From Chara braunii (Eukaryota; Streptophyta; Charophyceae; Charales; Characeae), in contig BFEA01000256.1 of the NCBI GenBank assembly GCA_003427395.1, positions 551,438 to 590,355 of the forward strand: a DNA stretch of 38,918 nucleotides. Direction: 5' to 3'. The notes beneath the pieces are model-generated. The model was not told the DNA's origin, made no database searches, and saw nothing but the letters and a program-made list of their open reading frames with translations. The translations under genes and the position numbers were made by a program. Below, one piece after another: positions 20,851-32,267 of the stretch (position 1 is its first letter; the number at the start of each line of letters is the position of its first letter).

Positions 20851-22735
20851 TGAAAACTTTTAGAAAGGAAGGGTAGAGGAGGAAATTAGTGGCATCAATT
20901 TTGGTAATCCTTCTTGCTTTCATATTGTGGTTCAGCTGATTCTGGCTTTTGTCTTAAGCTAACCAAGGAAGTTGTAAAGTATTAATAAAAGCATTGAGAT
21001 TGAGAGGTTATCAATGGGATTGTGATTCCTGTTGTTTTGTAATAATGGATTTGTGCCTTAGTGCCACAGACAAATATATGATGACTATGATATTTTTCTC
21101 ACAATTGTCTTTATGCATAAAAGGTATTGGATACTGGTTGTAAAGTAAAAGAGTGATACCAAAGGACTTTATGAGATTTTTATCATGGTTGGATGTTCAT
21201 TGCAAGAAGAATCTTGTGAAATAGCTGATGGATGTTTATATTGTTAAAGTATTCATCACATATATGAACGAATGAAAAGCCTGGAATTCCTATGAAACTC
21301 CGTGTATGTGGTTATGAATGTGAGATTTTTGTGAGTGCATGTCTAAGGAGATGATGTGTACTTGAATCATATGTCTGGCTGGATTAACATTTGTTATTCG
21401 TCAGACGTGATTCAATTGCTTGCCATGCCTTATAACTTGGTATTGTTTCGATTGTCATGCAATGAGGAATCCTAATGTTGTGAGCCCCGTAGACGGTGGT
21501 GAGGCCTGCGCCGGAACTTTGTTCCTGTTCTATAGCGGGATGTTGTCATCTCTCCTTTCGAGGAGAATGGTCACACTATCGTCGAAAGGGAGGAAGGTGG
21601 TAATATGTTTGTTGGAACCTCGTTTGTGAGGGTGGCGATTACTGCTCGCCATGAGGAAAAGATTGATCACCTTTTGTTTTGTGGCGAATGGGGTCGCCTC
21701 AACTTTATGGTCGAGTCTGATCAGCTTAGGTCATAAGGGAGGGGTAGTTCAACCTTTCAAGTAGGGTACTAACAAATGTATGACACTGGAATCGGAGGGA
21801 AAGTGGTGAGGCTCAAGTTTAAAGCGGGGCTTGACGTCGAGATGTTATCCTCTATGGATTACACCACTCCTCGACGCATTCACAATACATGTGGGAGATA
21901 AATCGTGCATGACAATTAAGTTGGAGTGGGAATTAGCCAGACTGGACAAGGACTTTTGGAAAGGGTGATTTCTCTCTGGGATGGTGTCGGCACGTGTTGT
22001 AGTATAGTGTGAGTACCCTTGTGTTTCGTGGGGAGCCCGGGTTAAAACTCCTGACAGCGAGAGACCTGTTGAGGTATTACGAATGCACCCCCATGAACAT
22101 GAGAGACCCAGGTTAAATTCTTGGCAGTATGTGTTGTATGACGAAGGACCCGCAGGGGGTTAAGCCCGAGGAGACCTAGACAGGGGGTTATAGCCTGAAG
22201 AGAGTCCCATCAGGGGGATAAGCCTGACCCATCTATGAGAGACAAAAGGGAAGATGAGCGGCCGCCAGTGGGATGATGCTGAGATCATTCTTCTAAAAGG
22301 TTCTTGTAACTCCTTAGGCTGGGTAACGCCGACGGTCGACGGTGGATTCTAGATTCCGGGGAAAAGTCTGTCAGAGGTTATTTCTGACCCCATTCCAACT
22401 CGTGACTGAAGGAAAGTGCTTTCAAAGGAAGGTTCGAAAGAATTACGAGGCTTGAAAGTAGGCCTCTGTGCTAAAGGCTTGAAAGTAAGCCGTTGTTTAT
22501 TAAAGGCTTGAAAATAAGTCATTTGCATTGATGGTAATGAAGTCTGCACGGAGACTTTCATGAAGAGCATCCGGAAAATTATAAAAGGAAAGGGAGACAA
22601 ACGATGGAAACATCGCTTATCGTGTATAAGTATGTAAAATCTGGGTTAATTCCAGAGGTACTGTGATTATATGATGTATTCGCTGAGGTCTTATAAGAAC
22701 TTCCCTTATGGTAAGCGACGGGGACGTTGCTTAAT
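20851..22735 (+). other. 3' non-coding region of the nested element
   Basis: About 1.9 kb without a credible gene. It contains several sets of short degenerate repeats. Three copies of a 27-29 bp unit beginning GGCTTGAAA lie at 22449, 22476 and 22505. Three copies of CAGGGGG(T/A)TA..AGCC(T/C)GA lie at about 22153, 22181 and 22211. A diverged pair sharing AG(C)CC-GGTTAAA-TC lies at about 22027 and 22105. Confidence 0.6.
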
Positions 22736-22749
22736 GGGGGCGGGGAAGG
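22736..22749 (+). promoter_or_regulatory. Polypurine tract
   Basis: GGGGGCGGGGAAGG, purine except for one C, ends two bases before the right LTR start TGTC. It is the expected primer for plus-strand DNA synthesis. Confidence 0.8.
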
Positions 22750-23884
22750 TTGTCATGACAGAAACGCCTGTGAGGGTTTTCGCCCGAGTTTTTCAAGGTC
22801 AGACACTGTCCGACTTTTGTCATTGAGGAATATGATGAGACTGACGTTGCCAAAGTTTATTCAGGCCAACCTTATAACTGAAAGACTTAAAGCCTGACGT
22901 TGTCGACGTAAGACGTCTTCGACGTCCGTTCAAGACAGCGGGGGTTGGCGGTACGCACTGTCGTCCGCAGTTCTCAACGAAGCCGCAGTAGTGTGCGGGC
23001 ATGGAAAAACTAAAGTTAGACCTAGTCTACCTAAAATAATGTCGCGCGACTATTAAGCCGCACGATTCAGGGCCTAAGTGAGCTAAAAAGAGGCGTGCGC
23101 CGGGTATAAACCCGCGATGCAGGGGGAATAGGAAGGAGAGTTTAATTCTAGGGTCGCGGGGCTTGACGTCGAGCCAGGGGGTTAATAGGCCGATGCCAAG
23201 GTCACACGACCAACTGGGCGTGCAGGGCCGTGAGTTGGCGGGGCCGGCAGGCCCACAGACAGGCAGGCAGGCCGGGTCTGCAAGGCTATGGGCACGCAGG
23301 GCCTGCAAGGCCGCGGAACGAGGGGACATTGGTTGGGCCAAACTCTTCTTATAGGAGAGTTGCTCCTATCACTGTCGTGATAGGAGCTAGCCCAGTAGGT
23401 TACCATACCGAACTCTCACCCGGCAGATACCGGGAACGAATCTGACATGCTAGGCTACTGGGTAAAGCTCCTTTTGGAGCAGCCCAAAGCAGTTGGGCGC
23501 GGACGATCTCGGCCGCGCGATCCTCAAGATCGGGCGGCTGAGATCTGCCGCACGCGGATCGAAGTGGCCCCTGCGTGAGGATGACACGCATATATCGAAA
23601 AATGTTCCATTTTTTTTCTTTTTTTAAACAAGCAAAAAAAAAAAAAAAAATGCTAAGTATGGCGCCACCTGGCGCACTTCGAAGTGACTGGGGCTCTTAG
23701 CCCCAGCGCAGCAGACAGTCGTCCCTGGAAACGGGCGACCGTTTTTCTCAGAGGTAAGGGTTTTTCCTTTTTTTTTTTAGAGATTTCGTTTTATATTTTT
23801 TTTCCTTAGATTTTCTTCTTAGATTTTGTTTACTTTTTTTTTTTTTTTTTTCTTTTTGTTGTTCTGTTGGTGCTCTGAGTGCCC

Positions 23885-24000
23885 NNNNNNNNNNNNNNNN
23901 NNNNNNNNNNNNNNNNNNNNNNNNNNNNNNNNNNNNNNNNNNNNNNNNNNNNNNNNNNNNNNNNNNNNNNNNNNNNNNNNNNNNNNNNNNNNNNNNNNNN
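23885..24000. other. Assembly gap (116 n)
   Basis: The flanks are GTGCCC and GTCTTGGAC. In the left LTR the matching positions are separated by only four bases (GTTC), so the true missing sequence is probably far shorter than 116 bases. The gap falls in the left arm and loop of a stem-loop next to homopolymer runs. Confidence 0.9.
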
Positions 24001-24123
24001 GTCTTGGACGAACGGGTGTGACTGTGCCAGACTATTTCGTCGGATTCCCACCGACTCATCAGGAGGCTGGACCTCAACAGTCTGGGTGGGGGAATGAATC
24101 CACCCTAGAAGGTGGACCTATAC

Positions 24124-24126
<3 letters not shown>

Positions 24127-24164
<38 letters not shown>
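24127..24164. repeat. (GA)n microsatellite, right LTR
   Basis: A GA run of about 38 nt, identical in length to that of the left LTR. Confidence 0.95.
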
Positions 24165-24167
<3 letters not shown>

Positions 24168-27100
24168 ACTTACCTGCGCCCGTTGGCTGAGCAACGGGCT
24201 GCAGACCGCCGCCTGCACCTGGCGCTGTAGGCGTCCGGGTACGGGCGCGCGGGGGCAATAGGGAAAGGAGGCCCTATTGAGCTTGACTCTAGTACGACTC
24301 TGTGAAATGACTTTGAAGGGGGGGGAAGTGCTCGTTCGTTTTCGAACGACGAGCCCCTGCCTTAGAGAGGAAAAAAAAAAAAAAAAAAAAGGAGGGAAAA
24401 AAGAGAAAAAGACAAGAAAAAGAAGAGGAGGTTGGAAAAAAAAAAAAAGGGGCCGCGGATTTGGCCGCGGTCTCTGTCCAGGTGCAAGGTCCAGAAGCAT
24501 CTGGACTTTGATAGGGCAGCAGACTGTTGGTTTCAACAGTCTGCTCAGAAATGGTTGAGTACGGCCATTTCTATGGTATGTCTGGCCGCGGGTGATGGCC
24601 AGATGCATTCCCTGTGGCTTGAACTTGGTTACCCTAGGGGAACATCGAGTTTTGCAACCCTTGATCGCGTTTTAGATCAAGGGCCAGGCCTCATTCCGAG
24701 TTCTGGCTGTGGGCAAAGCAGCTGCCCACATGTTCTCGGCTGGCTATTAAAGCCAGCAGTCCACCCAGCAGCCTCACAAGTTGTGGCAATGATGCTGAGG
24801 CATTCACTCGAGTGAATGCAGGCTGGCTGTTGCTGTGGGGCGGTGCTGCTGGTGGAGGTGCTGGAGCTGCTGGTGGAGAGGAGCTGCTACTGGCGGAGGT
24901 GGAGGCTGCCATAGCCACCACCTTGGTGCAAGCGGTGCAGGGGGAAACTCTGCTTGGCGGCGGCAGGGGTTCGGCTGGCGGTGTAGGGGAGATGCTGCAT
25001 GGCTTTTTTGGCGGCGGCATCCATCATTGAAGTTTGTAGAAGAGGTGTTGTCCGCTTGGCACGGCAACGGCGGTGCTTTTATTAGCGGTAGTGCGGAAGC
25101 GCTGCCAAAATTTTGCGGCGGCAGCATTGGGGTCGACGACGGTTATACGGAAACGCTGCCAATTGCATGCGGCACCTGAAAGGCTGGTCGAGACCAATTT
25201 TTTTACAGCACGTTGGGCAAGAGGGGTTTGAGTTGGGACCACCAAGTATTGCGGCGATGGTGTGGGACTATCTGGGACCATTCTGGGACCAAGTGAGTGA
25301 GGAGTGAGACGGGAAATGAGTATTGTGGAGGAGTGCGGTGATCTGACTTGGCAATCGGTGGGGGTTGGAGTGAAGATTGAGCCGACGCTGTTCTTTGTAG
25401 GAGGTATGCCGTTGAGACTATAGTGAGGTCGTGTGAGACTTGAGAGTGGGGGTACTCTTCTCGACGGCAAACTTGCTTTGTCTTGATAAGCGGCGCCTAG
25501 GTCAGTGGTAGCACTTGAAGAGGAGCATGGTTTATTTTTGTGAGCAGGCCACTACGTGAGTTGTGTGATCAGTCTTTTGACAAAAATATTAGGCTTTCTT
25601 GAGTGAGCCGCTTCAACTTCACTCAAGGTCAGTTGTTTGACTCAGACCCCTTCACACCTGTGTGAACCCACACTTNCTTGACCCTGTTCTTTGAATGTTC
25701 ACTGGAAAGGTAGGGGAAGTTGTGTTTGTTTGNACGTGTGACTGAAAGTCTGANATGAGTTTGGGATTGCATNGTTTTCTCTTGAACTTGTTGTTTGGTC
25801 TCACGTNCAGGTAGGTAGAGGGATGTCTGAAAAAGAGGAACCTATTCGTGTCAATNGAAGTGAATGGAAGAATGNTTGTCTTCTATTTTTCGCTTGCATG
25901 CATGTTGAGAGGATGGGAAGACAGCAGACGACGAGAAACGGAGCAATCACACAAAGGGGAAGAAGTGAATAGGACATAGATTTTTCCCTGGGGTTGCCCA
26001 TTCTTTCCCGAATGACCCTCCTCGTCTATGCCCTTCCATCTGAATGTTTTTCTTCTCTATGATCTCTTTCTTCGTCTAGGCTCGCCCTTGACGTTAGGCG
26101 ATAAAGGGTTGACCATTCGCTGTGGTAAGTGCATTTCCTTTCCCTATGAGGCATCTGAGGCGGGGGTTCGTTGCCTTAGGGGCCGACCCTGTTAGCGACT
26201 CGGAGTGGACCGCTTGGGCGGGGGGATACCATGCTGTCCTGGTGGAGCCAGCCCGATTTCTAAGATCCAAGGTTCGCCCGGGCGAGGACGAGGGCTATCC
26301 CAGACCACCTCCTAGGGGATGGACGTGTGTTATTCACAGAAGGCGTTAAGTTCTTAACGACTCACTTTAAGAAGGACCAGTATAGTTTACCCTTCTAGTG
26401 GTCGTTTTAGGAGCCACGGACGAATGGAGAACTGGTGCCATAAGGAGCCCAGTTCGTGCTTTCACTAGCTATGGACGAAGTGCGTGTGGGCACTACCCTC
26501 GTGGATAGGGTTGCACCGTAAGAAGTGCAAACCTGGGGTAATCAGGTTAGTTGACAAAAGAATGTAACTAAAGCATTGCCTTGAATATCTTTATATCGCG
26601 GACTGGTATTTCATCACTCGTGAAACAGAAAAAATAATCATTGCTCAGGAGGACAAAGCGACCAACAAAATTTGAAAATGGATCCTTGACCTTAATGAGG
26701 GATTCAACGTTCGGTCATTCAAGTCAAGTACTGACTCGTATAGTGGTATCCGGACTACTTGCAAATGACATTCACACCAAAGTTAGAAAGGTAGTGACGT
26801 CATCGCTAGAACAGTGTAATCCTAACTCTACTTGAGGATTGGGATGTTCGCATTTCTTTGCTTGCAGTCAGCATGCGGTGGAATGAAAGAACTTGGCAAC
26901 GCACCTCATCAAGTTGAAAAAGTCGTGACAGCCTAGACGAGTGATATGTATGAGTATATCAATTTCAAAAAATAATTCAGCTTACGTTGACACGAGTATT
27001 TTGTAACTTTTGATTGTCTTCGAAAGAAGGGACTAGGATTGATTGAGATTTTCTTATGCCTAGGTTATCACGTCCTAGTCGACCGACGTACGTTCTGATT

Positions 27101-27498
27101 CCTGGGAGATCAGCGCCCCAGGGACGGATGACGATCGGGTTCACCTTGACGTTCAACTGCACGTACCTATGCTACAGCGAACGAGCAAACGCCCTCGGCC
27201 GACCTACCTCTGCAATTGCATTGTAAAAGCCTTTGCATGTGGATCGGTAGCTCGGTAGGGATACGCCCCTAAGGGTGGTGACAGCCCCTTAGGGAAGGTA
27301 AGTTGTGCCCCGCAGAAACCTATCCTGTCGTAGGGGACCGTGAGATGTACAGCTGGCGCACTCGGCCGGAGCGACGAAGGGTCGACGCGGGTTACCGTGT
27401 CGTCCCCGAGTTGTCTCTAAAAGGTTGAAAGCCTAAGTTTCTCCTGTGTGACGCGGCCCGGAGGGCCCTCGCTCACGGGGGGCCCGATGCGCTCGACA

Positions 27499-27502
27499 GC
27501 GG
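27499..27502. repeat. Target-site duplication GCGG, right copy
   Basis: It directly follows the LTR end CGACA at 27498 and matches 9938-9941. Confidence 0.85.
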
Positions 27503-28725
27503 AAGGCGTCCTCGTGGACAGGTGTCCAAGCCCATGGCGGGTTCTTCCGGAGGAGAGTGGAGGTAAGGACGTAGGAATACCTAGAGTATCCCTGAATGAA
27601 GTTACAATAGTAGCTAGTGAGGCCTAAGAAGCTGCGAAGCTGCTTGGCAGATGTGGGGACGGGCCACTCCGCAATAGCAGTGATCTTCGCGTCGTCCACG
27701 TGGAGACCCTGGTCAGACACGTAGTGTCCTAAGAAATCCACTTTGTGCTGGGCAAAGAGGCACTTGCTCGGCTTAGCGTAGAAGCCATGTCTGCGCAAGC
27801 GGTCAAGGACGTGGCGGAGGTGTCTTACATGCTCCTCAAGGGTACGACTGTAGACCAGGATATCGTCGAGGTAGACGAGAACGTACTGCTCCAGGATGTC
27901 CCTGAAGATGTCATTCATCGCCCTCTGGAAGGTAGCAGGTGCATTGGTGAGGTTGAATGGCATCACCGTAAACTCGTAGTGGTCGAAGCAAGATCGGAAC
28001 GCTGTCTTCGGCTGGTCCGCTGCAGCGACGCGGATCTGATGGTAACCGCTATGAAGATCAATCTTCGTAAAGAAGCGGTTGCCTGCTAGGCATTCGAACA
28101 GCTCGTCGGAACAAGGCATGGAGTAGTTGTTCTTAACCGTGTAGTGGTTGAGGCCGCGATAGTCGATGCAGAGACGGAGAGTTTTATCCGCTTTGCGAGC
28201 AACTTGAAAAGAGGACGGGTGCATCCCATGGGGAGTTGTTGGGTTTAATGAAACCCCGTCCTCAAGTTGACACTTGACTTCGGTGGCCTCGGGGATCGAG
28301 AGTCTATAGGGTGTCTGGTGGTGAACACGATAGTCAGGCACGAGATGGATAGAATGCTCGACGTCACGCATCGGCGGGATGCTGGCGTACGAGAACGACG
28401 ATGGGAAAACGTCGTGGTACTCTCGAAAGAGGTCACGAACTGCGGACTCCAGGTCGGCCGTATAGCGCGCGAGTTCCTCAGCATCATCGTCAACGAGCGA
28501 CGGCAGGGTAGACTTGACAGACGGCGGAGGGAGGGAAGTAGAGATGGGAGCCATAGAGATAGGAGGATCTGGCTCCAGAGAGATGAGCTCGGCGTCAGGA
28601 CAGGGTGGATCATAGTGCAAGAGATCTGTAACGTTCACCGTAAAGAAGGTGACATCGTCCTGTCGAACGAAGTGGGCGAACTGCCGAGGCGAGGTGGCGG
28701 TGATAGTTGGAGATGGTGTGGGCAC
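27499..28725 (-). pseudogene. Chromovirus reverse transcriptase, 5' part of the split pol
   Basis: The minus-strand frame encodes a Ty3/gypsy reverse transcriptase. It has the substrate-binding region LCIDYRGLNHYTVKNNY, the first catalytic Asp in TKIDLHSGYHQIR, NAPATFQ, and the YxDD box YLDDILVYS at 27862-27873. The segments FLGHYVSDQGL and LRSFLGLTSYY follow. The domain stops at HEDAFR, where the nested LTR begins; its continuation is at 9941 and below. The 20 or so residues read beyond that point come from LTR sequence. The upstream side is in frame with the protease across a TAG at 28732-28734. Identification is firm. Confidence 0.94.
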
Positions 28726-28731
28726 GGAAGG

Positions 28732-29455
28732 CTACGGGGGAGGAGGGTTGGGGCATGGTGTCATGGTGGTACCTATGAAAGGTACCCGATACATTTGTTC
28801 ACACTTCGTTTTGAGAACGAGAGTGTTGGTTGCCAAATCGGCCTCGGTGCTGCGGAACCGACGAGACCACGGAGTACCGAGAATGAAGTCGTACCTTGTC
28901 TTCATCACATTGAAATGTGCAGAGGAGCGGTGGCGACGAGACGCCGGGGGACTATCAGTCGGCTTGAGAGTGAGGAAGAAAGGGAGGTCAGTGACCGTCG
29001 GATCGAAGAAGCGTTGGGTCTTGTTATCCCCTAGGGTGGGAGAGATAGGAGTCGGAGACCCTGTCGTGGGTAAGCGGGCTTCTTTCACCACACGTGGGTG
29101 AATGAAGTCGCCCTGAGAGGCGGAATCCCACAGCGTTGAGTACACCCTCGTGGAGGTCCCCAGTCGTACTGGAATGATCGGGAGGGTGCGATCAGGGTCA
29201 GAGAGGATGGTGAGAAGGCGACACAGTGCAGCGACATGGAGGGTGAGTCGCTCCTAACGAGCCTGGAGCATGCTCAAATCCAGAAGAAAGGACACAACAT
29301 CCTCGAGAGTCGCAAGATGCTCGCTGCAACAGGCTGAGTGAATGGCTCGACACGTTGGTAGTCACGGAGGGGTAGGAGGGGAGACGGTGGTCTGCGAAGG
29401 CACGGACGGTACTGCAACAGAGGGCTGAGTACACTCTGTGGGGTCCTGTGATACC
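28732..29455 (-). pseudogene. Chromovirus protease region and upstream linker
   Basis: The frame is that of the reverse transcriptase. An aspartic protease signature reads STLWDSASQGDFI at about 29136-29098, where D-S-G-A is expected, so the active-site Gly is Ala. YDFILGTPW at about 28895 matches the conserved ILGxPW strand. The same frame can be followed upstream to about 29455 through two stops in a region without a recognised domain. Gag ends at 29456 in a different frame, so gag and pol meet at a frame change. Whether that was a programmed shift or decay cannot be told from one copy. Confidence 0.75.
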
Positions 29456-31533
29456 TCAGCTCCAGTAGTGAGAGGGGCAAACCACAACGGAGATGTCGGG
29501 AAACCATCTTTGGAGGAGGGCGCAGGTGTACACTACACCGTGGCTAGGAGGCGCCGCGGGGATGTGAGGCGCCGGGGGGGGACTGAGCACGACGCTGGCG
29601 GGAAAGGTCAACGTAGTGGCGGTCGAGGGCGTCGGTGTAAGGGCATCGCGAGGAGGTATGACCGTCCTGGCGCCGCGCAAACACCCACGCCGGCCCAAAA
29701 TGGTCGCGCGCTCCTCAGCGGAAAGGACACCGCGAGGAGGGACAAAGCCCTGAGGGAGGTCCTGCTGAGGGACCTCGGGGGGCGACGCGCCAGCGTGACC
29801 GGAGCGGCTGCGTGCCCGGGAGAGGGCGGAGAGGATGTGTTGGAGGCGCTCGGCCATAGGGAGAGTAGAGTCCTCCAGGTGGTAGTGGACAGCCTTGCCG
29901 AGGTCGAGGTCGTTGCTATGGTCACCCTCAGGCGACAGCGGGGCAACAGCGTCCTGGTCACCATACTCGAGCGCGTTGAAGAGGCACGAGAAGTGGCGGC
30001 CCTGTTGTGCGGAACGGCGGGGGCGGCCGCGGAAAGGGGAGCGGCGCTGGGAAGTGTCGTGAGAGGAGGAGGGGGCGTACCCAGTACGCTGAGGCTGGAA
30101 GGCGGAAGTGGGGTGAAGACGGGCCCGCATTCGCTGATGGGTCCTGGCGGCCTCATAGGCATGCGGGGCCAATGTGAACTCGTACCGCCATAACTCGGAC
30201 CGGTACTCAAGGGGAAGGCTGACGAAGAAACGATCGATGAGGGCAACCTCGGGGAGGAACGCCACATCACAAATGAGGCGGGTGTCCTGAAAAACCTGGA
30301 TGTGACGGTCCAGTCCGGCAGCACCACCAGAGCCGGACCAACATGTGCTGACGACTCGCTCGAACGCATCAGTGACGTCATGTCGGGCTCTGAAACGATC
30401 CTTGAGGAACGCCTGAAAATCCATGAAGGTCGGGGTCCGACCCTCACGAAGGGAGTGCATGTAGAAATCCTCCCAGGCGTCGAAAGGACCGCCACGCAGG
30501 CGCGTGGAGAGGTGAGTCACCCACGTGTCGGGTGGGGCGCCTATTAGCTGGAGCGTGCGGGTGGCAGACTGCAGCCACCGAGACACGTGTATCCCTATAC
30601 CGTCGTACAAGGCAATGTTCGTCAAGCATTTTGGCGGTGCCACGAATGAGTAAGTCGGCGCAGGTCCTGGAGAAAGGGGTGCAGCTGAGTGTACGCCCGG
30701 GCCGCATGGGGGAGCGTCGGGGGCAACAACGGCAGGCTGCGAGGGAGCTGCAATAGAAGAGGTTGCAGCAGCCGAGGGAATAGGAAGAAGGTAGGATGGG
30801 GGTGGATAGGGTGCAGGGCGAGGAGAGTGAGCCTGCATGGGAGGAAGAGTAGAGGAAGAAGGGGGTGCGGCCGAAGGCGCGGCCACCTGTGAGGGTGGGG
30901 GTGGCTGAAGGCGTAAGAGGGCGAGGTCGGCTCGTGTCTAGGCAAGCTTGTCCTCGAGACGTCGAACGTAGATCGAGCGAGGAGTGGCAGGAGGAAGAGT
31001 GGGGGAGGTGGACGCACGAGCGGCGCGGGCCATCACACAGGAGAGAGAGCCAGGTGGCGTTGCGGTCGTGCGAACGGGAGAGAGAAGCGGGGCACCCGGA
31101 AAAGCTTAGACCACAGCAGCGGGTTGTGGTCCCGTGGCCGTAGTGACCGGAATCTGGGCGGGTGCGCCCGTAGAGTGAGGGAGGGTCTGGCCCGTGACGG
31201 TCGTCACGATAGGAACGTGGACGGTCACCAGGATGGCCGGGTCAGGGGCGGCAGAGGAGGATCCTCCGCCGTGGCCACCATGTTGGAGGACGGGGGACCC
31301 AGGCTGGGAGCAAGGAAAAAAGAGAGAGTGAGGAGAGGAAGGATGGCCAGCATCCTGGAGTCGCCGCAGGCCAATGGCAAAAGTCGCCACCTGCGCCTGT
31401 AAGGGCGCAAGGAGGGAGGTGATAAGGGTGTGCAGATCTCCCTGGGCAGATAGCCCTGCTCCATCGGCACGGGTGTGGAGCCCGATGCCGAGGTCGTCGT
31501 CGCCTCGGCGTCTTGTGACACGCCGTCGGCCAT
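29456..31533 (-). pseudogene. Chromovirus Gag
   Basis: The best-preserved part (30886-29456, 476 codons) holds a retrotransposon gag domain. It includes ALYDGIGIHVSRWLQSATRTL, FDAWEDFY and FMDFQAFLKDRFRARHD, followed by an Arg-rich stretch. I see no CCHC zinc knuckle. The same frame continues upstream through TAG 30938-30940 and TAA 31106-31108 to about 31500. It encodes an amphipathic segment around YVRRLEDKLA-TRADLALLRL that looks like a coiled coil. A likely start ATG lies at 31533 (MADGVSQDAEATTT), one frame off, implying a small indel near 31480. The Pro/Ala/Ser-rich N-terminus makes long antisense frames, which I ignore. Confidence 0.8.
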
Positions 31534-31720
31534 GGGGAGGTAATGGGCCGGACAGGGGAGGGCCGGAGGAGGGCCGCGTGAGCGGAGGGCGTAGGGGGAG
31601 GTCTGCGATAGAAGGCGAGGGGCGGCGCTAGTAAATCGAGCGCGGGCGCCGTCAAAGAGGGAGGGGTGGTTCGGATCCAGAGTGCCTGAATGAGAGGGGA
31701 AAGTAGAGGGAGTTAGGAGA

Positions 31721-31782
31721 ACCCTAAACCCTAGAAAAACCCTAAGAAAACCCTAACCGGAGTTTGAGTGGTTAGGGTAGGG
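31721..31782. promoter_or_regulatory. Telo-box cluster (AAACCCTA-like)
   Basis: ACCCTAAACCCTAG at 31721-31734 is followed by AAACCCTAA-type copies at about 31737-31746 and 31749-31757, then by the complement GGTTAGGGTAGGG at 31770-31782. Telo-boxes are common in plant promoters and first exons. Here they lie in the element's leader, about 190 bp upstream of the gag ATG on the minus strand. Confidence 0.6.
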
Positions 31783-31966
31783 TACCGGTGACCTAATCAA
31801 GAAAATAAAATAGCAAGCATAGGGGGGGGGAGGCGGGAGGAAAAATAAATAAACAGCGAAATTTTGAGAAAAAAATAAAAATAAATAAGAAAGCAAATAC
31901 ATAATAAAAATAATTAAAGAAATAAGGAAACAAAATGTGAAGAGATAAATAATATTTATTTTTTCA

Positions 31967-32267
31967 GAATTTTCGGCAACATTTCCCTACCCCCCCTGGG
32001 GTCAAGAATGTGCCAAGGGAAAGGAGAAACCAAGAAAAACACACTAGGTTTCAAGAATGCCGCAAATTAAAAATTTTCAGAAAATAAATAAATAAATAAT
32101 AAATAGATGAGGAGGTGAAAAGAAATTAAGTGTTGGATTTTTCAAAAATTTCGGCAGCATTTCGTTACCCCCATGGGGTCGAANTGTGTCGTCAAGAAGA
32201 AAGGCTAAGTAAAATGAGAAGATTTTGTCAGCACTTCGCTACCCCCAAGGGGTCAAAATGTGTTGAA
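31967..32267. repeat. Three diverged leader repeats with a C-run/G-run core
   Basis: Copies at about 31967-32013, 32147-32190 and 32222-32267 share the pattern TTTCGGCA-CATTTC-CTACCCCC--GGGGTC-A--TGTG. The core is a small inverted repeat (ACCCC/GGGGT). GCCGCAAATAAA-type phrases also recur (about 32060 and 32339). They lie about 75-180 bp apart. Confidence 0.6.

Larger units (their letters stand above)
23362..25666. repeat. Stem-loop array in the right LTR
   Basis: This is the counterpart of the array in the left LTR, with the same stems at an offset of 12977 after the gap. The first stem (23362-23372/23377-23387) is one pair shorter because the base before GCTCC is T instead of A. In the stem flanking the n gap the right arm reads CGAACGGG, while the left LTR has AAACGGG. 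Confidence 0.8.
9942..27498 (+). mobile_element. Nested Ty3/gypsy LTR retrotransposon, 17.6 kb, with 4.6-4.7 kb LTRs
   Basis: The element is bounded by long direct LTRs, with a tRNA-Asp-type primer site after the left LTR and a purine-rich tract before the right LTR. Between them lie gag with a CCHC zinc knuckle, protease, RT-RNase H and integrase in Ty3/gypsy order. No chromodomain follows the integrase. It lies in the opposite orientation to the chromovirus it interrupts. The very long LTRs and tRNA-Asp primer recall the Tat/Athila side of plant Ty3 elements, but the RT motif YIDDLAI does not let me place the clade. At least eight in-frame stops and two frameshifts make it non-autonomous. 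Confidence 0.93.
22751..27498 (+). repeat. Right (3') LTR of the nested element, 4748 bp including a gap
   Basis: It begins TGTCATGACAG and ends GCTCGACA. Compared with the left LTR it lacks 16 bp in the ACGT cluster, has extra sequence of roughly 65 bp near 23045-23105 and about 25 bp near 23285-23310, and contains a 116-base n gap. From about 24054 to 27342 I find no difference from the left LTR except n's. The last 150 bp again carry several substitutions. Confidence 0.92.

Noticed and set aside
23748-24128. Open frames crossing the n gap
   Set aside because: They are artefacts of translating ambiguous bases.
28267-30193. Long plus-strand frames (28267-29101, 29438-30193)
   Set aside because: They are antisense shadows of the chromovirus pol and gag on the minus strand, caused by GC-rich codon use.
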